Shown piece by piece: positions 38,799 to 47,240 of a stretch of 64,000 nucleotides of DNA. The position numbers and the translations under genes were made by a program. Every line of letters starts with the position of its first letter. Within the stretch, counting starts at the first letter, position 1. The notes under the pieces are model-generated. The model saw only the letters and a program-made list of their open reading frames with translations. It made no database searches and had not been told where the DNA came from. The DNA is from Thermoanaerobaculia bacterium (GTDB lineage: Bacteria; Acidobacteriota; Thermoanaerobaculia; Thermoanaerobaculales; Sulfomarinibacteraceae), in NCBI GenBank assembly GCA_027061805.1, contig JAMOWA010000005.1:1-64000 (forward strand), in the 5' to 3' direction.

Positions 38799-40841
38799 TC
38801 AGGCGAAGGTGACGCCGAGCTTTTCCGCCAGCGCTGCGCGAAGCGCCTCCTGGGCCGCGTTGACCTCGTCCTGGGTCAGCGAGCGTTCACCGTGGCGGTA
38901 GACCAGGCGCAGCGTGGTCCTCACGGCACCCTCCGGCAGGCCCTTGCCCGTGTAGCGCGCCACGAGCTCGATGCGCTCCACCAGGCCGGAGGCCAGCCCC
39001 CGCACGGCGGCCTCCAGCTCGGCGTAGCCCAGGGTCTCCCGGTGCTCCACCGTCATGTCGGCCAGGACGGCGGGGAAGCGGGGCAGCTCCCGGAAGCGGG
39101 GCAGGGGGAGCTCCTCCGGTGCCGCGGAGAGATCCAGCTCCGCCACGTACAGTGGCTGGCGGATCTCCCATCGCCCGGCCATGGCACCGCCCAGACGGCC
39201 GGCGAGGCCCACGGTCCGGCCGTCCTCCGTCACCAGGACCGCCCCCTCGGCCTCGTCCAGCCAGGGGGCCCCTCCACGCCGCCACACCAGTGCCGGGAAC
39301 CCGATGCGCTCCGCCACCTCCTCCACCACGCCCTTGAGGTGGAGGAAGGAGACCTTCTCCCTGTGGGCCCAGTTCCCCACGGAGCCCGACAGCACGATGC
39401 CCAGGTGTTCCCGCTCCACCGGCCCGCCCTCCCCGAGACCGAAGACCCGCCCCTCCTCGAAGAGGGCCAGGTCGTTCTCGCCCTGGTTGAGGTTGGTCCG
39501 GGCCGCCGACAGCAGCCCCGGCAGGAGGCTCCGGCGCATGGTCCCCTGGGTGCCGGCCAGCGGATTGTCCAGGGGCAGGGGATCGTCCTGTGCCAGGGGG
39601 AGCGAGGCCGCGAGCGTGTCCTCTGCCGGTGCGATGAAGGCCCAGGTGATCACCTCGGCCAGGCCCACCCCCACGGCGGCGTCCCGGGCGCGGTCCACCA
39701 GGGGCCAGGCGCCCCGCCGCTCCCCGGGCGCGGTGGAGAGCGTGGGCAGCACGGAGGGCACCGCGTCGTAGCCCACGTGGCGGATCACCTCCTCGTGGAG
39801 GTCCTGCACCAGCTCGATGTCCACCCGCCAGGAGGGCACGGTGACCCGGACGGTGCCGTCCTCCCGGGAGGGGGCGAAGCCCAGCCCCTCCAGGATGCGG
39901 AGCACGTCATCGGCCGGGATCTCGAGGCCCGCAAAACGCGACAGCGCCGCCACCTCGAGCTCGAGCTCCCGCGGCGACCAGGGACGCGGGTGGGTGTCCA
40001 CCCGGCCCGGGCAGACGCTTCCGCCCGTGAGCCGCGCGATCAGCGCCGCCGCGGCGTCCGCCGCCACGGGCACCATCTCCGGGTCGGCGCCCCGCTCGAA
40101 ACGGTGGGAGGCCTCGGTGTGCATCCCGAGCTTCCGGGCAGCACGGCGGATCACCAGGGGATCGAACCAGGCGCTCTCCAGGAGGATGTCCCGGGTGCCC
40201 TCGTTGATCTCGCTCTCCGCCCCGCCCATGATGCCGGCCAGGGCCGTGGCGCGCTCCGCGTCGGCGATCACCAGCATGGAGGGGTCGAGCTTCCGGAGCT
40301 CGCCGTCCAGGGTCCGGAGCTCCTCGCCCTCCCGGGCACGCCGCACCACGATGCGCCGCCGGGCCACCAGGTCCAGGTCGAAGGCGTGCAGCGGCTGCCC
40401 CAGCTCCAGGAGCACGTAGTTGGTGGCGTCCACGACGTTGTTGATGGGCCGCACACCGCAGCGCTCGAGCCGGGCCTTCATCCAGTCCGGGGACTCGCCG
40501 AGCCGAACGCCGCGGATCACCCGGGCCACGTAACGTGAGCAGGCCCCCGGGTCCTCGATCTCCACGGAGACCAGCTCCGCCGCGGCCTCCCCAGACTCCT
40601 CGAGCTCCACGGTCAGGGGCCTCAGGGCCGCACCGGTGGCCACCGCCCCCTCGCGGGCCAGGCCCCGGTGGTTCATGGCGTCCGGACGGTTCGTGGTCAC
40701 ATCCACGTCCCAGATCTCGGAGTCACCGGAGGGCTCGCGCACCTCCACGTTGAGACCGCAGGCCGTCAGGCGCTCGGCCAGCTCGTCCCCGGAGGGGGCG
40801 TCCTCCAGCTGCTCGCGGATCCACTCCTGGTCGAACCTCAT
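38799..40841 (-). CDS. pheT: Phenylalanine-tRNA ligase beta subunit, short form
   Basis: The 680-residue subunit is about 110 residues shorter than usual (near 790-800). The N-terminal part goes from GLNVEVREPSGDSEIWDVDVTTNRPDAMNHRGLAREGA straight into the B3/B4 region, so the OB-fold tRNA-binding (EMAP-like) insert is missing. Later landmarks are normal: RCGVRPINNVVDATNYVLLELGQPLHAFD, ESAWFDPLVIRRAARKLGMHTEASHRFERG, and the C-terminal ferredoxin-fold domain RYTGKGLPEGAVRTTLRLVYRHGERSLTQDEV. It pairs with PheS (ATGA overlap) as an alpha2beta2 enzyme charging tRNA-Phe. Confidence 0.95.
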   Translation of the reverse strand: MRFDQEWIREQLEDAPSGDELAERLTACGLNVEVREPSGDSEIWDVDVTTNRPDAMNHRGLAREGAVATGAALRPLTVELEESGEAAAELVSVEIEDPGACSRYVARVIRGVRLGESPDWMKARLERCGVRPINNVVDATNYVLLELGQPLHAFDLDLVARRRIVVRRAREGEELRTLDGELRKLDPSMLVIADAERATALAGIMGGAESEINEGTRDILLESAWFDPLVIRRAARKLGMHTEASHRFERGADPEMVPVAADAAAALIARLTGGSVCPGRVDTHPRPWSPRELELEVAALSRFAGLEIPADDVLRILEGLGFAPSREDGTVRVTVPSWRVDIELVQDLHEEVIRHVGYDAVPSVLPTLSTAPGERRGAWPLVDRARDAAVGVGLAEVITWAFIAPAEDTLAASLPLAQDDPLPLDNPLAGTQGTMRRSLLPGLLSAARTNLNQGENDLALFEEGRVFGLGEGGPVEREHLGIVLSGSVGNWAHREKVSFLHLKGVVEEVAERIGFPALVWRRGGAPWLDEAEGAVLVTEDGRTVGLAGRLGGAMAGRWEIRQPLYVAELDLSAAPEELPLPRFRELPRFPAVLADMTVEHRETLGYAELEAAVRGLASGLVERIELVARYTGKGLPEGAVRTTLRLVYRHGERSLTQDEVNAAQEALRAALAEKLGVTFA

Positions 40842-41857
40842 GCGAACTGCCTCGTCAGTCTCTGGTCACCGGAGAACAGGAGCCTCAGGTCCGGGATGCC
40901 GTGGACCAGCATGGCCACCCGGTCGAGCCCCAGCCCGAAGGCGAAGCCCGTGTAACGCTCCGCGTCCACGCCCACCTTCTCGAAGACCCGCGGATCCACC
41001 ATGCCCGAGCCCAGGATCTCGATCCAGCCGGAGCCCGAGCAGACCCCACAGCCCGAGCCGCCGCAGAAGATGCACGTGATGTCCACCTCCGCCGAGGGCT
41101 CCGTGAAGGGGAAGTAGCTGGGCCGGAAGCGCACGGCCACGTCCGAGAAGAGCTCGTGGAGGAAGGTCTCCAGGGTGGCCTTGAGATGGCCGAAGGTGAT
41201 CCCCTCGTCCACCACCAGCCCCTCGATCTGGTGGAACATGGGCGAGTGCCTCAGGTCCGAGTCCCTCCGGTAGACCCGGCCGGGCACCACGATGCGGATG
41301 GGCGGCGACTGCCGCTCCATCACCCGCGCCTGGACCGGCGAGGTGTGGGTCCGCAGCACGTGGCCGCTGGGCATGTAGAAGGTGTCCTGATCGTCCCGGG
41401 CCGGGTGATCCGGCGGAATGTTCAGGGCCTCGAAGTTGTGCCAGTCGTCCTCCACCTCGGGCCCGTCCTCCACGGAGTAGCCCATGCGGAGGAAGATGTT
41501 CTCGATGCGGCGGCGCACCAGGTGCACGGGGTGCTGCGCGCCGCGGGGCGGCCGCCGTCCCGGCAGGGTCACGTCCACGGTGGAGACCTTCGCCGCGGCC
41601 TTCCGGGAGCCCGCCGCGGCGGCGGCCTCCTTCAACCGGCCCTCCACGAGCTTCTTGAGCTCGTTGAGCGCCCGGCCGTAATCGCGCTTCTGCTCCGGGG
41701 GCAGCTCCCGCAGCGCGGCGGTCAGCTCCTGGAGCAGGCCGGAGCGGCGGCCGGCGTAGCGGATCCGGACGGCCTCCAGGGCCTCCGGGTCGTTGCCGGC
41801 GGCCTCGAGATCCGCCAGGAAGGCCTCCCGGACCTCGGCCAGACGTTCGAGACCCAT
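40838..41857 (-). CDS. pheS: Phenylalanine-tRNA ligase alpha subunit
   Basis: The 339-residue class II synthetase catalytic subunit has an N-terminal coiled coil (about 1-85), motif 1 around PDHPARDDQDTFYM, motif 2 VYRRDSDLRHSPMFHQIEGLVVD, and motif 3 YTGFAFGLGLDRVAML. Cys residues in CIFCGGSGCGVCSGSG could hold a metal, as in some bacterial PheS. It forms the aminoacylation site with PheT. The gene follows rplT by seven bases and overlaps pheT by ATGA. Confidence 0.97.
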   Translation of the reverse strand: MGLERLAEVREAFLADLEAAGNDPEALEAVRIRYAGRRSGLLQELTAALRELPPEQKRDYGRALNELKKLVEGRLKEAAAAAGSRKAAAKVSTVDVTLPGRRPPRGAQHPVHLVRRRIENIFLRMGYSVEDGPEVEDDWHNFEALNIPPDHPARDDQDTFYMPSGHVLRTHTSPVQARVMERQSPPIRIVVPGRVYRRDSDLRHSPMFHQIEGLVVDEGITFGHLKATLETFLHELFSDVAVRFRPSYFPFTEPSAEVDITCIFCGGSGCGVCSGSGWIEILGSGMVDPRVFEKVGVDAERYTGFAFGLGLDRVAMLVHGIPDLRLLFSGDQRLTRQFA

Positions 41858-41864
41858 CAGCGCC

Positions 41865-42218
41865 TCACTTCCGGGACTGCCTGGCCAGCTCGGCGAGCTG
41901 CGTGAAGGCCGCCGGGTCGTGGACGGCCAGGTCGGCGAGGACCTTCCGGTCGAGGCCGCAGCCCGCGGCCTTGAGCCCGGAGATGAAGCTGCTGTAGGTC
42001 AGCCCGTTCTCCCGGGCCGCGGCGTTGATGCGGGTGATCCACAGGGACCGGAAGTGCCGCTTGCGCTGCTTGCGGTCCCGGTAGGCGTACTGGAGGGACT
42101 TCTCCACCTGGAGCTTGGCGATGCGGTGCAGGCGCGACTTGCCGCCCCAGTAGCCCTCGGCGAGCTTGAGGATCTTCTTGCGCCGGTCCTTCCGGTGGCT
42201 GGAACGCTTGACTCTCAT
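41865..42218 (-). CDS. rplT: 50S ribosomal protein L20
   Basis: The 117-residue protein has the L20 pattern throughout: [21 protein letters not shown], then a basic helix region [37 protein letters not shown] and [17 protein letters not shown]. It binds 23S rRNA early in assembly and often represses its own operon. It follows rpmI by 11 bases. Confidence 0.98.
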   Translation of the reverse strand: MRVKRSSHRKDRRKKILKLAEGYWGGKSRLHRIAKLQVEKSLQYAYRDRKQRKRHFRSLWITRINAAARENGLTYSSFISGLKAAGCGLDRKVLADLAVHDPAAFTQLAELARQSRK

Positions 42219-42229
42219 GGTGTCCCTCC

Positions 42230-42430
42230 TTACGAACCGTACGGGAGCATGCGCTCCAGCACCTTGGCGTCACAGTCCTTGACCATGGCGGAGGAGCGCA
42301 GCTTCCGCTTCCGCTTGCGGGTCTTCTTGGACAGGATGTGGGAATGGTAGGCGTGGTGGCGCTTGAACCCGCCGCTGGCGGTGCGCTTCACCCTCTTGGC
42401 CGCTCCCCGGTGTGTCTTCAGCTTCGGCAT
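42230..42430 (-). CDS. rpmI: 50S ribosomal protein L35
   Basis: The 66-residue basic protein starts [36 protein letters not shown] and ends [14 protein letters not shown], the standard L35 form. A GGGAGG ribosome site precedes it by five bases. It lies only 26 bases after thrS, so the infC gene usually found between the two is absent. Confidence 0.98.
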   Translation of the reverse strand: MPKLKTHRGAAKRVKRTASGGFKRHHAYHSHILSKKTRKRKRKLRSSAMVKDCDAKVLERMLPYGS

Positions 42431-42456
42431 GGTGCCTCCCTGGTGTTCCTGGCCCC

Positions 42457-44397
42457 TCAGAGCTCGAGGGACCGTGTCCTTGCGGCATTGACGATTCGTT
42501 CCACCACGGTGTCGAGGGGGTGCACCCCCTCGTCGCGGCGGTGGCGCAGGCGGAGGGCGACGGTCCCCTGCTCGGCCTCCCGGCCGCCCACCACCAGCAG
42601 GTAGGGGACCTTCATGGCCTCGCCCTCGCGGATCTTGTAGCCCAGCTTCTCCGAGCGGCGGTCCACCCCGGCACGGATCCCCGCCTCGCGGAGCCTCCGG
42701 CAGACCGATTCGGCGTAGTCGTTCACGGCGTCGGTGATGGGCAGCACGCGGGCCTGCTCGGGTGCGAGCCACGGCGGCAGGTCGCCCCCGAAGTGCTCCA
42801 GCATCACCCCGAAGAAGCGCTCGATGGAACCCAGGATGGCCCTGTGGATCATCACGGGGCGCTTCTCGGTCCCATCGGTGTCCACGTAGCTCAGCTCGAA
42901 GCGCTCGGGCAGCAGGAAGTCCAGCTGGATGGTGGCCAGCTGCCACTCCCGCCCGATGGCGTCGTGGACCACGAAGTCGATCTTCGGACCGTAGAAGGCG
43001 CCGTCGCCCTCGTTCACGGTGTAGGAGGTCCCCCGGACGTCCAGGCAGCGGGCCAGCACGGTCTCGGCGTGCTCCCAGATGGCCGGGTCGCCCATGGCCT
43101 TCTCCGGCCGCGTGGAGAGGAAGATCTCGATGTCGGCGAAGCCGAAGATGCCGTAGATCTCGAAGATGAAGTCGAAGAGCGCCGTGATCTCCGGCTCGAT
43201 CTGCTCCGGCGTGCAGAAGATGTGGGCATCGTCCTGGGCGAAGGAACGGACCCGGGTCAGTCCCGTCACCACCCCCGACCGCTCGTAGCGGTGGAGCCTC
43301 CCGAAGTCCGCGATCCTGCGGGGCAGGTCGCGGTAGGAGTGCGCCCTCGTGCCGAAGATCAGGCAGTGGGAGGGGCAGTTCATGGGCTTGACCGAGAACT
43401 TGCGGTCCTCCACCTCGTCGAAGGCGTCGGCGAAGAACATGTTCTCGCGGTAGTTGTCGTAGTGCCCGGACCGCTTCCAGAGGGCCACGTCGAAGATCTG
43501 CGGAGTGATGACCTCCTCGTAGCCGTACTCGCGGTACTTCTCCCGCATGAGGTCCACCAGCGCGTTGTAGACCAGGGCGCCCCGCGGGTGGAAGAAGGGG
43601 CTCGCCGGCGCCTCGGGATGGAAGGAGAAGAGGTCCAGCTCCCGTCCCAGCCGCCGGTGGTCGCGCCGCCGGATCTCCTCCAGGCGCGCGAAGTAGGCGT
43701 CCAGCTCCTTCTTGGAGGGGAAGGCCGTGCCGTAGAGCCGCTGGAGCATCTCGTTGCGCTCGTCGCCCTTGAAGTAGGCCCCCGAGGCCTCCAGCAGCTT
43801 CACCGCGCCGATCTGGGAGGTGCGCTGCACGTGGGGCCCCCGGCAGAGGTCCAGGAAGTCCCCGTGCCGGTAGAGGGTGATGGTCTCGCCCTCGGGGATG
43901 TCCTCCAGCCGGACGAGCTTGATGTCCTCGCCCCGCTCCTCCATGATCCGGCGGGCCTCCTCGCGGCTCACCTCGATGCGCTCGAAGGGCAGGTCCTCCT
44001 TGATGATGCGCATCATCTCGGCCTCGATCCGCTCGAAGTCCTCGGGCCGGAAGGGCCGCGGGAAGCGGAAGTCGTACTGGAACTTCTCCGAGTGGTCCTG
44101 GCGGCCGGCGTCGATGGGGGTCCCGGGCCACAGCCGCTTCACCGCGTCGGCCATCACGTGCTCCGCCGAGTGGCGGATCACCTCGCCGCCCTCGGGGTCC
44201 TTCACCGTGACGATCCGGAGCTCCACGTCCTCGTCGAGCGGCGTGCGCAGGTCCACCAGGCGCCCGTCCACCACCCCCGCCACGGCGTCACCTGCCAGGC
44301 GGCGGCCGATGGACTCGGCCACCTGGAGCACCGTGGTGCCCGCCTCGTACTCCCGTGTGGTCCCGTCCGGCAGTGTGACGTGAATCGTCCTCGCCAT
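42457..44397 (-). CDS. thrS: Threonine-tRNA ligase
   Basis: The 646-residue class II synthetase has an N-terminal TGS domain ([19 protein letters not shown]), an editing domain with [17 protein letters not shown], the catalytic core with [22 protein letters not shown] and an anticodon-binding C-terminus. Zn ligands (Cys in NCPSH plus His residues) are present. ATG 44397 is chosen over an upstream in-frame ATG by homology. It is preceded by two tRNA-Val genes and an intrinsic terminator, so thrS may need read-through or its own promoter. Confidence 0.97.
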   Translation of the reverse strand: MARTIHVTLPDGTTREYEAGTTVLQVAESIGRRLAGDAVAGVVDGRLVDLRTPLDEDVELRIVTVKDPEGGEVIRHSAEHVMADAVKRLWPGTPIDAGRQDHSEKFQYDFRFPRPFRPEDFERIEAEMMRIIKEDLPFERIEVSREEARRIMEERGEDIKLVRLEDIPEGETITLYRHGDFLDLCRGPHVQRTSQIGAVKLLEASGAYFKGDERNEMLQRLYGTAFPSKKELDAYFARLEEIRRRDHRRLGRELDLFSFHPEAPASPFFHPRGALVYNALVDLMREKYREYGYEEVITPQIFDVALWKRSGHYDNYRENMFFADAFDEVEDRKFSVKPMNCPSHCLIFGTRAHSYRDLPRRIADFGRLHRYERSGVVTGLTRVRSFAQDDAHIFCTPEQIEPEITALFDFIFEIYGIFGFADIEIFLSTRPEKAMGDPAIWEHAETVLARCLDVRGTSYTVNEGDGAFYGPKIDFVVHDAIGREWQLATIQLDFLLPERFELSYVDTDGTEKRPVMIHRAILGSIERFFGVMLEHFGGDLPPWLAPEQARVLPITDAVNDYAESVCRRLREAGIRAGVDRRSEKLGYKIREGEAMKVPYLLVVGGREAEQGTVALRLRHRRDEGVHPLDTVVERIVNAARTRSLEL

Positions 44398-44427
44398 GGT
44401 TCCGACCAGCCCTTTCTTCCCGTTCCC

Positions 44428-44458
44428 AAACAAGAACCCCGGCCGCAGAAGGCCGGGG
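44428..44458 (-). terminator. Rho-independent terminator between tRNA genes and thrS
   Basis: On the reverse strand CCCCGGCC-TTCTGC-GGCCGGGG forms an 8-bp perfect stem (plus 44437-44458), followed by TTCTTGTTTG. The U-run is interrupted, so read-through into thrS is plausible and could serve as attenuation. Confidence 0.65.
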
Positions 44459-44468
44459 AGGGGGTGCA

Positions 44469-44545
44469 TGGTAGGCGCGCGCGGACTCGAACCGCGGACC
44501 TCATCCGTGTGAGGGATGCGCTCTAACCAACTGAGCTACGCGCCT
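44469..44545 (-). tRNA. tRNA-Val (CAC)
   Basis: The reverse strand forms a complete cloverleaf: acceptor AGGCGCG/CGCGCCT, D-arm GCTC...GAGC, anticodon stem CATCC/GGATG with loop CTCACAC (anticodon CAC), T-arm CGCGG-TTCGAGT-CCGCG, discriminator A and encoded CCA. It reads codon GTG. It lies 14 bases from the second Val gene, in the same transcript. Confidence 0.95.
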
Positions 44546-44559
44546 GGATACGCCAACTA

Positions 44560-44636
44560 TGGTAGGCGCGAGCGGACTCGAACCGCTGACCTCTACCGTG
44601 TCAAGGTAGCACTCTAACCAGCTGAGCTACGCGCCT
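44560..44636 (-). tRNA. tRNA-Val (GAC)
   Basis: The reverse strand has the same acceptor AGGCGCG/CGCGCCT and D-arm as its neighbour, with anticodon stem CTACC/GGTAG and loop TTGACAC (anticodon GAC), T-stem AGCGG/CCGCT and encoded CCA. It reads GTC and GTT. It is the first gene behind the promoter at 44739-44767. Confidence 0.95.
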
Positions 44637-44738
44637 TCAGGCTACCGGCAGGTGATTCCCGGGGGAATGCTTCCGAACCCGCCCTCGTCCTTCATTGGTC
44701 TCGTTGCAAAGATCTGCCCTCCATCAGGAGGGGTGGGC

Positions 44739-44767
44739 ATCCTAGCAACGGCGGGGGCGGGTGTCAA
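44739..44767 (-). promoter_or_regulatory. Sigma-70-type promoter of the tRNA-Val pair
   Basis: The reverse strand reads TTGACA, a 17-base spacer, then TAGGAT. It is the best -35/-10 pair in the window. The predicted start is near 44732, leaving about 95 bases of leader before the first tRNA. Confidence 0.75.
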
Positions 44768-44789
44768 CACGTGGCACCCGCCACGACCC

Positions 44790-45302
44790 CTACACCTCTC
44801 CGGGCGGCAGCGCCCGCGCCGCGGGGAGGGGAACCTGCTCCACGTGGCCCCGGCCGAGCCAGACGTGGAGCTCCCGCCCGAAGGCCTGCACCGTGGCGAT
44901 GGTGACGTCCACCTCGGGCGGCAGCCACCGGCCCAGGTCCACCACCACGATGCCGGCCCGGCGGAAGACCGTGAGCAGCTCGTCCTCCAGGGCGTCCAGG
45001 ATGGCCACCACCGCGGCCCGCGGCAGGCGGACGCCGAGCCCGCGGATCCGCCGCAACCTGAAGCCCAGGTGTCGCTGCCGCAGCCGGATCTCGGCGATCT
45101 GGGCCGAGGCGCGAAGCCGCATCCCCTTCCACAGCACCGTGGCGAAGACGGCGACCGCGTCCCCCGCCGCGGCCAGACGGACCGACTCCACCTGCTCGAT
45201 CCGCTCGAGGCGGCGGGCCAGCACCGCCTCCACGCGGTCCAGGTCCACCACCAGGTGGGTGGGGTCCCAGCGGAGCAGCGGCGGCAGCACAGCGGAGTTC
45301 AC
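44790..45302 (-). CDS. Hypothetical protein divergent from sfsA
   Basis: I do not recognise this 170-residue protein. It has no signal peptide or membrane segment; charged helical parts alternate with beta strands (LVVDLDRVEAVLARRLERIEQ, VVVDLGRWLPPEVDVTIATVQAFGRELHVWLGRGHVEQVPL). A repeated pattern of hydrophobic-Asp-hydrophobic strands suggests a compact alpha/beta or lipid-binding-like fold. GTG 45302 sits six bases after a TATACT box, so I prefer it over the ATG at 45317, which would lie inside the promoter. Confidence 0.6.
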   Translation of the reverse strand: MNSAVLPPLLRWDPTHLVVDLDRVEAVLARRLERIEQVESVRLAAAGDAVAVFATVLWKGMRLRASAQIAEIRLRQRHLGFRLRRIRGLGVRLPRAAVVAILDALEDELLTVFRRAGIVVVDLGRWLPPEVDVTIATVQAFGRELHVWLGRGHVEQVPLPAARALPPGEV

Positions 45303-45307
45303 CCCGC

Positions 45308-45314
45308 TAGTATA
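45308..45314. promoter_or_regulatory. Overlapping divergent -10 boxes
   Basis: Forward, TAGTAT (45308-45313) ends seven bases before the sfsA ATG at 45321. Reverse, TATACT (45309-45314) ends six bases before the GTG at 45302. The two boxes share five base pairs, so polymerase can use only one direction at a time, and both messages would be leaderless. Confidence 0.55.
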
Positions 45315-45320
45315 CATCCC

Positions 45321-46019
45321 ATGATCTTTCCCGAACCACTGCTCCCCGCCACCTTCCTCCGGCGCTACAAGCGCTTCCTGGTGGACGTGGAGCTCGCGGA
45401 CGGCGCCACGCTCACCGCCCACTGCCCCAACTCCGGATCCCTGCTCTCCTGCACCGGCCCCGGCTGGCCCGTGCTGCTCTCCGACAGCCACAACCCGAAA
45501 CGCAAGCTCCGCTTCACCTGGGAGATGATCCACAACGGCCGCTGCTGGATCGGCATCAACACCCACCGGGCCAACGCCCTGGCCGCCGAGGCCATCGCCG
45601 CCGGGCGCATCCCGGAGCTGGCCGGCTACCCCTCCCTCCGCCGGGAGGTCCGCCACGGCGAGCGCAGCCGGGTGGACCTGCTGCTCGAGGACGGGGAACA
45701 CCGCTGCTGGGTGGAGGTCAAGAACGTCACCCTGGTGGACGCCGCGGGCCGCTACGCCTTCCCCGACGCCCCCACCGAGCGGGGCCGCCGTCACCTGGCC
45801 GAGCTCACGGCGAGGGTCGCCGAGGGGGACCGGGCGGCCATGCTCTTCGTGATCCAGCGCAGTGACGGCAGCCACCTCGTCCCCGCAGCGGACATCGACC
45901 CCGCCTACGCGGCGGCGCTCCGGCGCGCCCGGGACGCCGGGGTGGAGCTCCTCTCCTGGAGGGCCGAGGTGCGGCCCGAGGGCATCGAGCTGGTGGAGGC
46001 GGTGGAGCTGCGGATCTGA
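45321..46019 (+). CDS. sfsA: Sugar fermentation stimulation protein SfsA homologue
   Basis: The 232-residue protein has the SfsA landmarks: RRYKRFLVDVELADGATLTAHCPNSGSL (N-terminal OB-like part), RKLRFTWEMI, THRANALAAEAI, SRVDLLLEDGEHRCWVEVKNVTLVD (nuclease-like D...E.K core) and FPDAPTERGRRHLAEL. The family was named for an effect on maltose metabolism in E. coli; a DNA-binding or nuclease role is proposed but unsettled. The ATG is set by homology and by the -10 box seven bases upstream. Confidence 0.93.
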   Translation: MIFPEPLLPATFLRRYKRFLVDVELADGATLTAHCPNSGSLLSCTGPGWPVLLSDSHNPKRKLRFTWEMIHNGRCWIGINTHRANALAAEAIAAGRIPELAGYPSLRREVRHGERSRVDLLLEDGEHRCWVEVKNVTLVDAAGRYAFPDAPTERGRRHLAELTARVAEGDRAAMLFVIQRSDGSHLVPAADIDPAYAAALRRARDAGVELLSWRAEVRPEGIELVEAVELRI

Positions 46020-46219
46020 GGAGCAGGGGCGCAGGGGGGCAGGGGCGCAGGGGGAGAGTCTCCACGGTCACCATCGTGGCCGTGGGTCATGGCCGGGGCC
46101 ACGGGAACGGACCAGGATCATCGAGGACAAGGTCACGGATCGAGAACCGTCCCCGTCATCCGCCACCGTGTGCCGTCGCCGACGCCGTCAGCTGCACCCG
46201 CTCCCAGCCGCCGTCGCCG
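46020..46219. repeat. Intergenic spacer with AGGGGNGC octads
   Basis: No gene is found between sfsA and the convergent carbamoyltransferase gene. It begins with four octads of the GCAGGGGS type (about 46023-46053) and continues with short CGTGGCC/GGTCACGG-like pieces. The same octad, in the opposite orientation, is in the spacer at 27663-27690; a partial copy lies near 63228. Confidence 0.55.
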
Positions 46220-47203
46220 TCACCCGCCCATGACGAGGGTCATGAGCGCCTTCTGCACGTGGAGCCGGTTCTCGGCCTCGTCGTAGACCACCGACTGCGG
46301 CCCGTCGATCACCTCGTCGGTGACCTCGCGCCCCCGGTCGGCGGGCAGGGGGTGCATGTAGATCAGGTGCTCCCTGCCCAGGGCCATCCGCTCGGCGTCG
46401 CAGCGCCAGTCGGGGTACTTCTCGATGAGGCGCAGGCCCTCCTGCACGTCGGTGGTGGTCATGAGCGGCCCCCACGACTTGGGCACCACGATGTCGGCGT
46501 CCTCGAAGGCCTCCTCGAATCGGTCCGTGATCGTGAAGCTGGCCCCCGCGGCCTCGGTGTTGGCCCGCGCCTGCTCCTCGATCTCGGGCATGAGCCGGAA
46601 CTCGGGCGGGCAGGCCAGGGTCACGTCCAGCCCGAAGCGGGGCATCATCAGGATCAGGCTCTGGGGCACGGACAGCGGCCGCACGTAGTTGGGCGCCGAG
46701 GTCCACGCCACCCCCAGCTTGAGCCCGCGGGTCCTCCCCTCGAACTTCTCCAGGATGGTCAGGTAGTCCGCCAGGATCTGGCAGGGGTGGTAGACGTCGC
46801 ACTGCATGGAGATCACGGGGATCTCCGCGTGCCCGGCCACCTCACGCAGGTAGGCGTTGCCCTCGCCGAAGGCGCAGTGCCGGATGGCGATGGCGTCACC
46901 GTAGCGCGAGAGCACCTTCGCCGTGTCCCGGGCGTTCTCCCCGTGGCTGATCTGCATCGTGTCCGGCGAGAGGAAGATCCCGTGCCCCCCCAGCTGGGTG
47001 ATCCCCGTCTCGAAGGAGTTGCGGGTCCTGGTGGAGGAGTCGAAGAAGATCATGTAGAGCGTCTTCGCCGCCAGCCACGGCGTGGGTCGCCCCTCCGCCT
47101 TGGCCCTCTTGAGCTCCAGCGCCAGGTCGAAGATCCGCCCGAGCTCCTCCACGCTCCAGTCCTGGGTGGTGATGAAGTGTCTGCCCTTCAGATCGTGCGT
47201 CAT
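46220..47203 (-). CDS. ygeW: YgeW-like carbamoyltransferase
   Basis: The 327-residue aspartate/ornithine carbamoyltransferase-fold enzyme has the carbamoyl-phosphate motif SSTRTRNSFETGI, HPCQILAD and HPLPADRG. The segment SAPNYVRPLSVPQSLILMMPRFGLDVTLACP and DADIVVPKSWGPL match the knotted YgeW group and not classical ArgF. It is shorter than E. coli YgeW (about 396). In the purine-degradation setting it would phosphorolyse a ureido compound to carbamoyl phosphate for ATP production. It is the last gene of the reverse-strand cluster, 37 bases after ygeY, with a GGGAGG ribosome site. Confidence 0.85.
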   Translation of the reverse strand: MTHDLKGRHFITTQDWSVEELGRIFDLALELKRAKAEGRPTPWLAAKTLYMIFFDSSTRTRNSFETGITQLGGHGIFLSPDTMQISHGENARDTAKVLSRYGDAIAIRHCAFGEGNAYLREVAGHAEIPVISMQCDVYHPCQILADYLTILEKFEGRTRGLKLGVAWTSAPNYVRPLSVPQSLILMMPRFGLDVTLACPPEFRLMPEIEEQARANTEAAGASFTITDRFEEAFEDADIVVPKSWGPLMTTTDVQEGLRLIEKYPDWRCDAERMALGREHLIYMHPLPADRGREVTDEVIDGPQSVVYDEAENRLHVQKALMTLVMGG

Positions 47204-47240
47204 CCGAGGCCTCCCATGATGTCCTTCCTCTCTTCGCGGT

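Noticed and set aside
44398-44468. T-box riboswitch before thrS
   Set aside because: The gap is only about 70 bases with one simple hairpin; no specifier loop or T-box sequence was found.
46220-47203. Calling the carbamoyltransferase argF
   Set aside because: The PLSVPQSLILMMPRFG and DADIVVPKSW segments fit the YgeW group and the neighbours are ssnA, ygeY and hyuA types, not arginine genes.
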